A stretch of DNA of 64,000 nucleotides, from contig OU452199.1 in NCBI GenBank assembly GCA_911728435.2, positions 37,831,253 through 37,895,252 of the forward strand, given 5' to 3'. The stretch's first letter is position 1. Each line of letters begins with the position of its first letter. The notes under the pieces were generated by a model. The model was not told where the DNA came from. It ran no database searches and saw only the letters and a list, made by a program, of their open reading frames with translations. Origin of the DNA: Apoderus coryli (lineage: Eukaryota > Arthropoda > Insecta > Coleoptera > Attelabidae). Made by a program: the position numbers and the translations under genes. Shown in pieces: positions 11,828 to 23,682 of the stretch.

Positions 11828-11945
11828 TCGATACCGATACCATTAGCTTTAAAGACAATGACGATACCTAAGAGTATCGATACTTTTTAGACAAGTATCG
11901 GTAGAATCCATACTTGGCAAAAATTACGAGTATCGGAATCGATAC
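11828..11945. repeat. Clustered CGATA/TATCG motifs
   Basis: Eight CGATA or TATCG pentamers fall within about 118 bp, including the palindrome AGTATCGATACT near 11874 and a partial repeat of CGATACTTTTT at 11940. In flies TATCGATA is the DREF site and CGATA clusters bind BEAF-32. Here the cluster lies inside a MITE, so transposase binding or chance palindromes are alternatives. Confidence 0.4.
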
Positions 11946-12266
11946 TTTTTACTATTTTCTCATCCCTAGTTCCTCTTCTTCAATTATATGGCCTGAACCT
12001 CAGAAAAATAGTGTTTATTTTTTTTTTGGATGAAGTAACTAGGGGGGCACAGGAATGTTTGGATGAAAACTGATGGTAAAAGGAATCGGAACGTCCATGA
12101 AATAATCTACATTCAAGCTGTTTATCTTTTTTTATAGGTTACATTTTATATTGGTTTTTTAAGCTCGCCTGCGGACCTGCGCACATTACATTGTCATTTG
12201 TCGTAATGCATAATCCATAAAAGTTGAAATAATTGAACTTTCACAAAAAAGTGTATTTGTCACTAA

Positions 12267-12492
12267 AACTCGGCCGTAGTCGTCGACGTTCGGAAACGTC
12301 ATTGCGGGAAATTCAAACTACGGCATAATTTTGTTGACAGCAGAGACATAATAATAATATTTTCATAATTTTATATCATAAAGTTAATGAAATTTCAATT
12401 ATCATATATATAATATGCGATTATGTCAATAGTTTGAATTTTCTCGCAATAACATGTTTCCGAATGCCGACGACTCTAGCCGAGGCTGTCGC
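12267..12492. mobile_element. Small inverted-repeat element nested inside the MITE
   Basis: About 55 bp at 12268-12322 (CTCGGCCGTAGTCGTCGACG onward) pairs with 12433-12490, where GCCGACGACTCTAGCCGAG closes the repeat. The centre is AT-rich and non-coding. It makes a third nesting level: this element within 11455-12659 within 10991-13069. Target-site duplication is unclear, so an internal palindrome of the MITE itself is possible. Confidence 0.5.
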
Positions 12493-13069
12493 TATTCTTA
12501 CTACAACATTGAAAGTTATGACAATTACAAATCATTACAACTTGTAAACTAAACGTTGTATAAACGATACCATTTGACATAATGTATTTTAACTAGTTGT
12601 GCTTGTGACTATAACTAACTAATCAAATTCTTATGCTTATTCGTTGGCTAAACCAGCCTTAAGAAAAACTATTGAACCATATTCTGCCAACGTGTTTTAC
12701 TGTCGGACACAAATTTTCTTGTTTAAATTCCACATTAAGTCTTCGCCATAACATATAATGTCCATTCGATTATATTTAGATTAGTCTAAGAAAATAACAC
12801 GTTGCCAAAAATGATTTGTTTCATTAACATTATATTTATTTGCAAACTCTAATCATTAACTCAACTTTTTCAGTCACTGTAGTTATTTTTATTACTGTCG
12901 GTATCCTTTTGCAGGCATGATTTATTATAGGTCTTATATACGAGGGAGAAATGTAACAAAAAAAACGCTGCATTCGATGCCCATTTCTAATGTAAAGAGG
13001 CATGGGAACGGATAGCGCCGGTAGAATCGTTAAATTTGTGTATTTTAAATTAAGATTAGAAAGACTATA

Positions 13070-14056
13070 CGCTCTTAGCGGTACGTTCTTCGATGTAACG
13101 ACCTGAACTGCAGGCGCAGAGATCGTATGTGACAGTATTTACTGACTTTAAGAGCTTGAGTCCACACCGGAGCTGCATCCAGCGCGACATTAGCGCTCAC
13201 AACTTGCTCGCCCTGGGTCCATTGACATTCTCAATCAGCCTGTCTTGTACAGCCGTTCCCTTCAGCGGTTTTGTTGCTGTTTTTTGCTGGTGCTCGTGGA
13301 AAGTGTGCAACCAAACCCCCAAGTAGTTCAGTTGCCGCGTCACCTTTACCCCATTTTGACGCCACATTTGCATAAAGAAAATCCAAAACCGGATAAAATC
13401 CTTTTTTCTTTCTAAACATCAAAATATAAGTTGCTTGTTTACTATAAAGTGGGATATTATTATTTGTAGACTCTACCTGCACTAATTTATAGCAGGATGA
13501 AATAGTTTGTTGGCTTGTGGAAATTATTAATATGTGCATAGGGTTAACGCATGTTTTATAGCTTGTAAATATATTTATGGATGTGGTAACTACAGCATAA
13601 GATCCGTAAATTTGTAGCGTTGGTAAGGAGAAGGATGTTATAGGCGAGAACTATTAAATAATCTGGTTTTCATAACATCTTAATTTGTTGTGCTTAATAT
13701 GTTTAGCACTAATTAACTTAGGAAATTGGAAAAAATTGTTGGTGTACTAGGCGGTGAATTATTTGTCCTGCTGTAGCATGTAGGCTAAATTTAATATATT
13801 ATAAAGAATCAAAAGCCTTGTTTTGGTTTTTACGATTTATTAAGAAACATACAATAATTTTACATTTGCTACGAAGTTCGACTTATTGTTGTTCGGGATT
13901 AAGAAATTTAATAAAATTCCATTCAACAAAAAAATAAAAAATGTCTCGAAACACCTTTGACTTTTATTTTTCCATCATCATCACTGAAATTATATCTCCA
14001 CTTAAGAATGGACTATTTTTTCAATTTAAAAAAAAAATAAACTAAAAATCAGTAAC
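13070..14056. other. No recognisable gene; GC-richer patch
   Basis: 13080-13380 is noticeably richer in G and C than its surroundings and open over moderate lengths in two frames (13129-13326 plus, 13231-13539 minus). Neither translation resembles a family I know. The rest is AT-rich. Confidence 0.35.
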
Positions 14057-14205
14057 GTGTATTTTGTATTTCTCCCCCTTGCATTAATGACTGCTGGAAG
14101 TCGACGAGGCATAATCTAAATCAAGTTAATGATCACATTCTGGTCCATGTTATTTTACTCGTTCAATAACAACTCCTGGGAAGTCCTCGGGGCTGGTGTG
14201 TGCCT
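14057..14205 (-). pseudogene. Tc1-like transposase C-terminal remnant
   Basis: The minus strand reads TSQELLLNE, a stop, NNMDQNVI, then after a further stop MPRRLPAVINARGRNTKY. The last block matches the conserved end of Tc1-like transposases (SMPRR...VI.arG..TkY). Two in-frame stops and the absence of the catalytic domain show a dead 3' fragment. Terminal repeats were not found. Confidence 0.6.
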
Positions 14206-15180
14206 TCGGATACGTCGTTGTTACGAATAATTAATTATTTTAATTTATTATTATTTATATCACTTTGTATTTTTTATATTTCATATTATATCAAGTTGTT
14301 TAATGTATATTTACTGTCATCCAAAAAGAAAAATTAATTTAAAATAAAACGTCAGGGAATTGGTGAGAATTGTAACGGAAATAAACAGAATTTGAGTTGT
14401 TGTGTTTTATTATATACCTACATAATATTAAATCATACATAAAACTACTACTGCGATTCTATTTATTCGTTCAACAATTCCCGAAAAAGACGTTCCCTAC
14501 AGTCGTCCTAATTCATCCCAGTCATCTAAATGGGATGCATATCTGAACTCAGTCCTGGACAATCCAATCGCCTAATTCCTACCATCCAGATATTCTGGCA
14601 GAGTGGGACCTAGTATTACCAAGCATGAAAATGCCATGTTCGCATATTAATAATAATAATAGTAATCATAAAAGCATCACATGATCTTCGAGAATTTCTG
14701 CGTAATGTACCTGTGAGATGTTAGGGAGCCATTCTGTATAAAGACCAACTCTGTGCGGGCTTGTGCCCAAACCAAAGCTGAACCACCACCAAAAGGAAGA
14801 CACTCGTCATTACAAATTGAGCCATCCTTCTCTTCAAAACCGCAGAAGTTGTTCTAAAACCTGTTAACTGTTTGGGTGGTGACTTCTGCTTCTAGATCCC
14901 GATCTTCTGGTTATCAACCAAGTTTCCTGATAGCGTTGATACAGCTTTTGTACAGTACATAGTATTTTGCCAACAATTCTTGCAGTTTGATGTTTAAGAT
15001 AGAAATATGAAATGATATAATATTGAAAAGTCGGAAATACAAAGATAATTTGACAATCTTTAACATTACTCGGGAAACACATGATTGACCACCTACTAAA
15101 CTAATTATTTCGAAATTAAATGTATTTCTTAATTTTTTCCAACCTCCCAAGTGACCTAAATTTTTGGCTCTCCAGTGTGT
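14206..15180. other. No recognisable gene
   Basis: AT-rich and non-coding, with a short (TAA)n run near 14648. Overlapping minus-strand ORFs at 14864-15150 have no recognisable product. Confidence 0.35.
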
Positions 15181-15194
15181 CCAATATATGAATG

Positions 15195-15600
15195 CGATAG
15201 CATTGGAATCTTGGAAACGGTAGGAATTACAATGTTGATTAAATTAGAAAAAATATGTACAATTTAAGCACCTTTTAAATGGTGTTTTCAAAAGTAACGT
15301 AACTTTAGCCGTTTTCGAGAATTTGTTGCTATTTTAGTTTTTATTTATTTCTGATATTATTTCCACAGATATAAAAAAATGAAAAGCACTTCCTCCTTGT
15401 TCCTTTGTGAGGAGAAAAATATAGCGTTTACAAATTGTCACTTCGACGTTTCGTTTTTGAAAAACCATCATCAACTGCCCTGGATTTTTTATTGTTAAAT
15501 TTAAAGCCATTTTCAATTCATAAATAGGTGATATATAACACGTCACGGTTTAAACAAGTTTTCAGTGTTTTTAGCTGTTATTTAAAATTAATCAAGAAAA
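15195..15600. repeat. Dispersed repeat shared with 57.06-57.48 kb
   Basis: The run TTGGAAACGGTAGGA near 15213 and the block TTTTCAAAAGTAACG to TTTTCGAGAATTTG are repeated at 57090-57200. The downstream part with a hammerhead-like motif also matches 57280-57480. The family probably represents PLE termini. No coding sequence is retained. Confidence 0.5.
15438..15482 (-). ncRNA. Hammerhead-like motif with U at core position 3
   Basis: The minus strand reads TTGATGA, then a GTTTTT/AAAAAC stem-loop, then GAAACGTC. Stem II and GAAA are kept, but the first core base is T where the consensus CUGANGA has C. The same substitution occurs in the PLE at 59.2-61.3 kb. Reduced or lost cleavage is expected. 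Confidence 0.4.
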
Positions 15601-15609
15601 ATCTCGACT

Positions 15610-16698
15610 TTTGTTCTGCTACCAGCTTTCTGCTCGTCAGAATTATTACACAATTTTTACACAGAATCTTTTTTTTTATTTATTTATTTTATTTTGAATT
15701 AACATCTTTCAAATCGCTAATGAGGGTTCAAACTCGCGACATGTCATCTTTGTTGATGAATCTGCTCATAAGACACACAGTTTCCTGGGAGATTGCATTG
15801 CGCTAAAACTCAGGTCTAAATTCTCCATATCAACGAGAAATTGTCCAATAGTTGCCACTTGTTTTGCCAGAGAGTGGGCCGTTTCCTTTCCCTCTAAACC
15901 GGATTGGCCATGAATTCAGTTTGTCTTGTGAGTTCCGCAGTAAGGATCTTGATGAGCTATCATGGCTATCAGAGAATGATTTTAATAGACTTTCGCGCAC
16001 AATGCTTCTACTCAAGTATAAATTACAATTTTGTTATGACACATAGGAGTTGTTTGGAATGTCCTGCATATTCAAAATTATTTTTATTAAGGGCTTATGG
16101 CCACCTACATCCACCGACAGTAGAAGTAGTGCTCCATCCTGTATATAAAACTGGTTCAATTAACGAAATTTAACAGCGAACGTTCCTCTAAATTTGGTTT
16201 TGCCAATAATGCTTAAACCAAACCTCATTTTCTAATGTAAACATAAAACTATACAGAACGTACATACAATAAATCAATGCGAAAACAAAGCAAGCTTACC
16301 TACCTTTTAGCGTTTTACTTTGGTAACAAGCTTTATACCGTTCGCTTTGAGGCTTGTATACCTGAACTAAGTTGCTCAGAAATTATAAAGTGGATTATTT
16401 TCAAATAGAATTGTGTTTGAAGACGAACAAGCTTTATCTAGAATAAGCACATAGAACCTCACTGAGTAAACAATTAAATTTGCTTTTTGTTTTTACCTAA
16501 AAGAGCACAACGGATATAAGCATAGAGACGTACCTAGCGTTGTTATGCGTCTTCAATTTGGTATTTTATAATAATTAGACTTGAAACTAACACCTTATGC
16601 ATAATATATACTTTTCCACATTATAGAAGACATGCTTTGGGAGATATCCAGATACAGAAACTCATTCAAGCACAGGCACTCAGCTGGTCGTAAAAATC
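15610..16698. other. No recognisable gene
   Basis: AT-rich sequence with overlapping short ORFs around 15830-16170 that show no family signature. The 122-codon minus-strand ORF at 16595-16963 crosses into the tandem duplication, where its second copy is truncated by the junction. That argues against it being a maintained gene. Confidence 0.35.
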
Positions 16699-19487
16699 GA
16701 GATTTGCTAGTTGGATATGTATAAGAATCGCCATTTTTAGGCATGTCGTTTCGTGATTCATGAATTGCGAGAGATGGCCCTTCTTCCCACACCAGCCAAC
16801 ACCCTGACCACCCGTTTCTGAAGTAGAAAAACCTCTCAGGCCCTAGAAGAATCCCCCCACACAGTTCTTTTGTGCGACATTGAAATATCACCTCATTTGG
16901 ACCACTCGACATTATGTCGACCGAAAAATCTCGTATGCGCGATTCACGAATTGACTTTTTCATATTTTTGTCAACATTCTATAATTGTGATTCGTGAATA
17001 CACCCCCAGCCATAAAACCTCCCTGTGTATTCGAGAGTTTTATACTTTTTGAAAATAAAATTTTAACTGCAGCCAATTATCAGGTCTGCGCAAATGACTA
17101 ACTCGGTGCTTATTCCGCAAAACCAGTAGAAATATAATCATGCTATGCAGTATTATCAAAATGCCACAAACATATTATTTTATATTGTTTCATTTTACTT
17201 GTGAAACGTTTCATCAAAAATATATATTGCATGGAATTCAGTATTAACCACCACTATCCAACACAAATTTTGCTAGCACGATATACCATTCAGCAATTAG
17301 GCGATAACATTCCCGATTTCCATATACATGCGATTGTTAAAAGTGCTAGTATTACTCATTTTAATGGGTTTATTTGAAAAACATTAGCATATCTCTGTTT
17401 TGGCCGACATGGTTTTCTATATAACCCTTACTTGTAATTATATGAAAATGACCAGACCTAGTAGTAGTGGTGGACTGTTCAACTTGGAAACAAAGCTAAA
17501 ACCAAAATTACCAAACATTGTCGTTTTTACATCTGAGAGAATTCCTACAATTTGACTGAAGTCCTGGCCCGGATGACGGTCCTGTGTTGTTGATTTTGTA
17601 GACGTGTTAAGCTATTATATTTTTGACGGATGTGTTCCTGACAGGTTTCATACCGGCTCCATGGCCTCAAACTATCGTATAGTCTATCCAATGTCAATGT
17701 AAAATATATAAATTTAACGATTCTAAAGGGGATATCCGTTCCCATGCCTCTTTACATTACAAAAAGGCATCGAATGCAGCGTTTTTTGATATATTTCTCC
17801 CTCATAGATATAAGACGTATAATAAATCATGCCTGCCATGGGGGTATAAAAGGATACCGACAGTAATAAAAATAACTACAGTGACTGGAAAAAGTATTGG
17901 GTTAATGATTAATCGAAAAAAAAATGGATTAGAGTTTGCAAATAAATATATGAATGAAACAAATAATTTTTGGCAACGTGGATTAATCTAAACAAAATCG
18001 GGTGGACATCATATGGTATGGCGAGGACTTAGTGTGGAATTTAAACAAGAAAGTTTGTGTTCGACAGGAAAACACGGTGGCAGAATATCGTAACCCTGAT
18101 CTGTTCAATAGTTCTTCTTAGATTAATAAAATGAAAGAAGATCTATCAGATTACATAATAATTTTTAATAAAACCTCAAGTGGATGAAACTTTTTAGAGT
18201 CACGGTATCAGACACGGCCGGTATACGACACGAGCGGAACACGTTGGGTGTTTAAGCATCAAGATTTACATGTGCCAAGCCAGCGTCTTCTTTTAAATAA
18301 TATATCATCAGTTAAGGTCTGAAAATAATGAATTGGCGAATACACATATTATAAAATTTTTACATCCTATAAAAAATGTCACTGACTAAGTGAGTAAAAT
18401 TTGTTGTTAGTTTATAATACCTCTCAGAAGCACATTATATTAAACGTACCTACTTATATGCATAACAAGTATTAACAATAGTATAAATTAAAGGTATGTT
18501 CCTTGCTGTTCGAACACGGACTAGGTACGTGTGCATCTATGTCTAAGCTTCTAAAAACAAAAACAGTCGTTTTCAACGTAAGTTTGTATCATCGAATATT
18601 AACTATAGACAAGAAGGTTCACTAGACGCTGAAAACGGCATCGACTCGTCGCATTCCCAGCTACTATACAAGGTGTCCCAAAAAACAGTCCCCACCCTTT
18701 GGGGGTAAAATCTACGACCCAAAATAAGACGAAAATCACTTATGTCAAAATTTCGAAAAATGTCTCCTTATGAAATTATGACCATTTTGAATATTGAAAT
18801 TAGACAAATCTTTCACTTGGAATTAATAATTTAAATCTGGTCATCCTTGATAAAAACAGATTCATGCCAATTGGTCATAGATTCTACCCTCAAAGGGTGG
18901 GGAATGATTTTTGGGATACCCTGTATACAGGGTTATTCACGCCATACGACACGGAATATTTTGGCTAAACTATCTAATTTCTTTATAGTTTTATTCATGG
19001 GCTCGATAAAACTGAATTATAACTACATTTTAAAAATATTGTGAATCTATACAGGGTGTCCCAAATATAAGAAATGAGCCATATTTGTGTTTTTTTAAAT
19101 GGAATGCCCTGGGTATGAATATATTTTTAGATTGCGCGTTAAAAATAAACCTAACTTTCATTAAAGTACATCTCACCTAAACCTGACAATTTTTTAAATA
19201 TTTTAATTTTTATAAAAATATAGACATAACTTCAATGAAAAAATTCACACCTAATCGTTTGTTCTTTTTTAAGCCAGTCTGAGCTAATAAATATACCGAC
19301 TCATCACTTGTTACGCCAAATATAAAAACCCCGAATACGAAATACAGGGTGTCCAATAACATAAGTTAAATGAACTTAAAGTTTAATTCTAAATAACTTG
19401 TTTATTTCAAATGGAACGCCCGGTATATGAGGTCAAAATTAGAGGCACAAATTAATTATCTGTCAAATATTATAATACTTTTCTATG
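16699..19487. repeat. Tandem duplication, copy 1 (2,789 bp)
   Basis: Copy 1 of a direct duplication. Every landmark I compared is repeated 2,789 bp downstream without a visible change. The unit starts at GAGATTTGCTAG and ends ...TTTTCTATG. It contains sequence homologous (inverted) to 11.27-13.04 kb, a 255-bp TIR element, and two further TACAGGGTGTCC-type termini. No gene is recognisable. Several short ORFs are duplicated exactly, as expected from copying rather than selection. Confidence 0.9.
18669..18923. mobile_element. 255-bp mariner-type MITE
   Basis: The ends read CAAGGTGTCCCAAAAAACAG and, inverted, CAGGGTATCCCAAAAATCAT. They continue as matching CCCCACCCTTTG blocks for about 40 bp, with TA on each side (18667-18668 and 18924-18925). 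It has no coding capacity. It recurs at 21458-21712 because it lies inside the duplicated unit. Confidence 0.7.
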
Positions 19488-22276
19488 GAGATTTGCTAGT
19501 TGGATATGTATAAGAATCGCCATTTTTAGGCATGTCGTTTCGTGATTCATGAATTGCGAGAGATGGCCCTTCTTCCCACACCAGCCAACACCCTGACCAC
19601 CCGTTTCTGAAGTAGAAAAACCTCTCAGGCCCTAGAAGAATCCCCCCACACAGTTCTTTTGTGCGACATTGAAATATCACCTCATTTGGACCACTCGACA
19701 TTATGTCGACCGAAAAATCTCGTATGCGCGATTCACGAATTGACTTTTTCATATTTTTGTCAACATTCTATAATTGTGATTCGTGAATACACCCCCAGCC
19801 ATAAAACCTCCCTGTGTATTCGAGAGTTTTATACTTTTTGAAAATAAAATTTTAACTGCAGCCAATTATCAGGTCTGCGCAAATGACTAACTCGGTGCTT
19901 ATTCCGCAAAACCAGTAGAAATATAATCATGCTATGCAGTATTATCAAAATGCCACAAACATATTATTTTATATTGTTTCATTTTACTTGTGAAACGTTT
20001 CATCAAAAATATATATTGCATGGAATTCAGTATTAACCACCACTATCCAACACAAATTTTGCTAGCACGATATACCATTCAGCAATTAGGCGATAACATT
20101 CCCGATTTCCATATACATGCGATTGTTAAAAGTGCTAGTATTACTCATTTTAATGGGTTTATTTGAAAAACATTAGCATATCTCTGTTTTGGCCGACATG
20201 GTTTTCTATATAACCCTTACTTGTAATTATATGAAAATGACCAGACCTAGTAGTAGTGGTGGACTGTTCAACTTGGAAACAAAGCTAAAACCAAAATTAC
20301 CAAACATTGTCGTTTTTACATCTGAGAGAATTCCTACAATTTGACTGAAGTCCTGGCCCGGATGACGGTCCTGTGTTGTTGATTTTGTAGACGTGTTAAG
20401 CTATTATATTTTTGACGGATGTGTTCCTGACAGGTTTCATACCGGCTCCATGGCCTCAAACTATCGTATAGTCTATCCAATGTCAATGTAAAATATATAA
20501 ATTTAACGATTCTAAAGGGGATATCCGTTCCCATGCCTCTTTACATTACAAAAAGGCATCGAATGCAGCGTTTTTTGATATATTTCTCCCTCATAGATAT
20601 AAGACGTATAATAAATCATGCCTGCCATGGGGGTATAAAAGGATACCGACAGTAATAAAAATAACTACAGTGACTGGAAAAAGTATTGGGTTAATGATTA
20701 ATCGAAAAAAAAATGGATTAGAGTTTGCAAATAAATATATGAATGAAACAAATAATTTTTGGCAACGTGGATTAATCTAAACAAAATCGGGTGGACATCA
20801 TATGGTATGGCGAGGACTTAGTGTGGAATTTAAACAAGAAAGTTTGTGTTCGACAGGAAAACACGGTGGCAGAATATCGTAACCCTGATCTGTTCAATAG
20901 TTCTTCTTAGATTAATAAAATGAAAGAAGATCTATCAGATTACATAATAATTTTTAATAAAACCTCAAGTGGATGAAACTTTTTAGAGTCACGGTATCAG
21001 ACACGGCCGGTATACGACACGAGCGGAACACGTTGGGTGTTTAAGCATCAAGATTTACATGTGCCAAGCCAGCGTCTTCTTTTAAATAATATATCATCAG
21101 TTAAGGTCTGAAAATAATGAATTGGCGAATACACATATTATAAAATTTTTACATCCTATAAAAAATGTCACTGACTAAGTGAGTAAAATTTGTTGTTAGT
21201 TTATAATACCTCTCAGAAGCACATTATATTAAACGTACCTACTTATATGCATAACAAGTATTAACAATAGTATAAATTAAAGGTATGTTCCTTGCTGTTC
21301 GAACACGGACTAGGTACGTGTGCATCTATGTCTAAGCTTCTAAAAACAAAAACAGTCGTTTTCAACGTAAGTTTGTATCATCGAATATTAACTATAGACA
21401 AGAAGGTTCACTAGACGCTGAAAACGGCATCGACTCGTCGCATTCCCAGCTACTATACAAGGTGTCCCAAAAAACAGTCCCCACCCTTTGGGGGTAAAAT
21501 CTACGACCCAAAATAAGACGAAAATCACTTATGTCAAAATTTCGAAAAATGTCTCCTTATGAAATTATGACCATTTTGAATATTGAAATTAGACAAATCT
21601 TTCACTTGGAATTAATAATTTAAATCTGGTCATCCTTGATAAAAACAGATTCATGCCAATTGGTCATAGATTCTACCCTCAAAGGGTGGGGAATGATTTT
21701 TGGGATACCCTGTATACAGGGTTATTCACGCCATACGACACGGAATATTTTGGCTAAACTATCTAATTTCTTTATAGTTTTATTCATGGGCTCGATAAAA
21801 CTGAATTATAACTACATTTTAAAAATATTGTGAATCTATACAGGGTGTCCCAAATATAAGAAATGAGCCATATTTGTGTTTTTTTAAATGGAATGCCCTG
21901 GGTATGAATATATTTTTAGATTGCGCGTTAAAAATAAACCTAACTTTCATTAAAGTACATCTCACCTAAACCTGACAATTTTTTAAATATTTTAATTTTT
22001 ATAAAAATATAGACATAACTTCAATGAAAAAATTCACACCTAATCGTTTGTTCTTTTTTAAGCCAGTCTGAGCTAATAAATATACCGACTCATCACTTGT
22101 TACGCCAAATATAAAAACCCCGAATACGAAATACAGGGTGTCCAATAACATAAGTTAAATGAACTTAAAGTTTAATTCTAAATAACTTGTTTATTTCAAA
22201 TGGAACGCCCGGTATATGAGGTCAAAATTAGAGGCACAAATTAATTATCTGTCAAATATTATAATACTTTTCTATG
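19488..22276. repeat. Tandem duplication, copy 2 (2,789 bp)
   Basis: Second copy of the unit at 16699-19487. After its end at 22276 the sequence continues GATAACTC, whereas the unit begins GAGATTT. The breakpoint therefore shares two bases (GA) of microhomology. The lack of visible divergence implies either a very recent event or an assembly error. Confidence 0.9.
21458..21712. mobile_element. 255-bp mariner-type MITE, second copy
   Basis: Same element as 18669-18923, carried along by the 2,789-bp duplication. Confidence 0.7.
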
Positions 22277-23290
22277 GATAACTCTTGACGTAAGATTAGA
22301 GAGACTATTTACAAAAATGGTGACTGGCCTTCCCAATTTGTGTAGCAAAAAGAATAAAATATTTCCGGGGAAAAAATCATGACCTCAAACGCACTTCCGC
22401 TATAACCGGAAGTCACGCAATGTCAAATTCAACTAGTTTAAGCAGAACTTGTTGTCAAACCGTTAACAAATACTTACAAATAACAAATTTATACAAACGA
22501 TTTGCCCGTAAACTGTTAATGAGCAAGTTGCATGTATGGACGATGTTATGCAATACAGTGTTACCCACAAAATTTTAAAAAAATTGATTTTCATTGAATC
22601 TTGTTCTACTGATCATATATAGTACATTTTTCAATATCGTTTTACGGATTTTAACGTATTCTTTGGAGAAAAACAGAATAACAGCCTTAATTTATTCGAG
22701 GCAAACATAGAATGAGAATCAAAAACACTTCAAGGTGTTTAAATTCATAGAGTTTTATTGTAGCCCTCAATCTTTATTTTGCAATTACAAGTTAAGTGGT
22801 TTAACGTACTATTATGTATCCAGAGATTTTGGCGGCTGACAATAACGCAGCACGTTCTAACCTGAGTTTCCATGTAAATTATAATTCTAAAAGTTGCATT
22901 TTTAAGTAATTTATTTACATAAAATAAACCCATATAAAATCGGTATCATCGTATAAATCTAGAGAATGTCTATAACTGGGAATTTTATAGCTTTCGTGAG
23001 CAGCATGTATTTTATAGGCACAAAAAAATATGGGTAGTTGTTTGTACTACTATGTTGTTAACTATTTCAACGCAACTCTATTTCGAAAATAGCTTTTTAA
23101 AATTCAACCATATCGCGATTTTCCATACTTTCATTTACATTATATGTTGGTAGTTCTACCCAGTTATTTTATTAATTTCCATAACTAGTATACTACAAAA
23201 TAATAATCTTGTACAGCATGTGAATTTATTTAAGGGATATTTTAAATTGCATTTTCGTATTTCACAAGCAATAATATCATCAATAAAACT
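22277..23290. other. No recognisable gene
   Basis: AT-rich and non-coding. A short GTAAGATTAGAGAGACTATT near 22292 resembles the terminal repeat of the element at 10991-13069 and may be a lone end of that family. Confidence 0.35.
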
Positions 23291-23400
23291 GCGTCTGCTC
23301 CACAAAATCAACACTAATATATTGCTCATTTGTCAATCAGTCATATATGTTTCGAGGTACTACCTCATCATCAGTGACATTAAGTTTGTGAATGTTATCC
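23291..23400 (-). mobile_element. PLE terminal-repeat fragment with hammerhead
   Basis: The minus strand carries a hammerhead core (23336-23382) followed by the block ATTTTGTGGAGCAGACGC (about 23295-23315). The same block follows the hammerheads at 31.2 and 31.8 kb, so this terminus belongs to the same PLE family. It lies about 300 bp 5' of the PLE endonuclease remnant, in opposite orientation to it, as in the PLE at 59-61 kb. Confidence 0.6.
23336..23382 (-). ncRNA. Hammerhead ribozyme motif (intact core)
   Basis: The minus strand reads GTCA-CTGATGA, a stem-loop GAGG-TAGTA-CCTC, then GAAACATATATGAC. The CUGAUGA and GAAA cores are canonical, stem II has four clean pairs, and stem I can form from GTCA with TGAC. 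This is one of the best hammerhead candidates in the window. Folding or cleavage was not tested. Confidence 0.7.
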
Positions 23401-23682
23401 GTTATTAAAATTTGCAATGTTAATTATGTTCTAGAAATAAGGAGTAAGAGTAAAAATATGGAATTATACATGTCAAAATTATGAGTCTTACCATTTTGCG
23501 AAAAAATTATGTTTATAAAATCATTTAACTAAATCAACTAGAAATATCGAAATTGAACTTGAGTACATGCTCCAGATCGCTTAACACTTTTTGTTTCTTT
23601 CTGTAGATCATATATCACAGTTGAAATTCAAGTACAAGAAATAGGGCTTAAAAATTCTAACGGTCAACTCGTGCTCAATTAA

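Larger units (their letters stand above)
11455..12659. mobile_element. Harbinger-like MITE, TAA target duplication
   Basis: The ends read AGCCCGGTTTAGCCAACG and, inverted, AGGCTGGTTTAGCCAACG. TAA flanks both sides (11452-11454 and 12660-12662). The empty site is visible in the homologous sequence at about 18120, where TCTAAG runs without interruption. A 3-bp TAA/TTA duplication is the habit of PIF/Harbinger elements. Subterminal blocks are also inverted. No transposase frame is present, so it is non-autonomous. Confidence 0.7.
10991..13069. mobile_element. TIR element carrying nested inserts
   Basis: The ends are a perfect 28-bp inverted repeat beginning TATAGTCTTTCTAATC (10991-11018 and 13042-13069). 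With TIRs starting at TAGTC, both sides are flanked by TA, a Tc1/mariner-style duplication. Much of the interior (about 11265-11454 and 12663-13042) matches, inverted, the sequence at about 17695-18247. That homologous copy lacks the insert at 11455-12659, which proves the insert came later. No transposase is encoded. Confidence 0.65.

Noticed and set aside
13129..13539. Host exon in the GC-richer patch
   Set aside because: Two opposing frames are open, with no recognised motif and no convincing splice sites.
13940..14000. Hammerhead motif near CTCGAAACACC
   Set aside because: The opposite block gives GTGATGATGATGG without a proper core or stem II.
16595..16963. 122-codon minus-strand ORF, repeated shorter at 19483-19752, plus duplicated ORFs at 16870, 17545 and 18847
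   Set aside because: Exact duplication follows from the 2,789-bp tandem repeat, and one copy is cut by the junction. No protein family resemblance.
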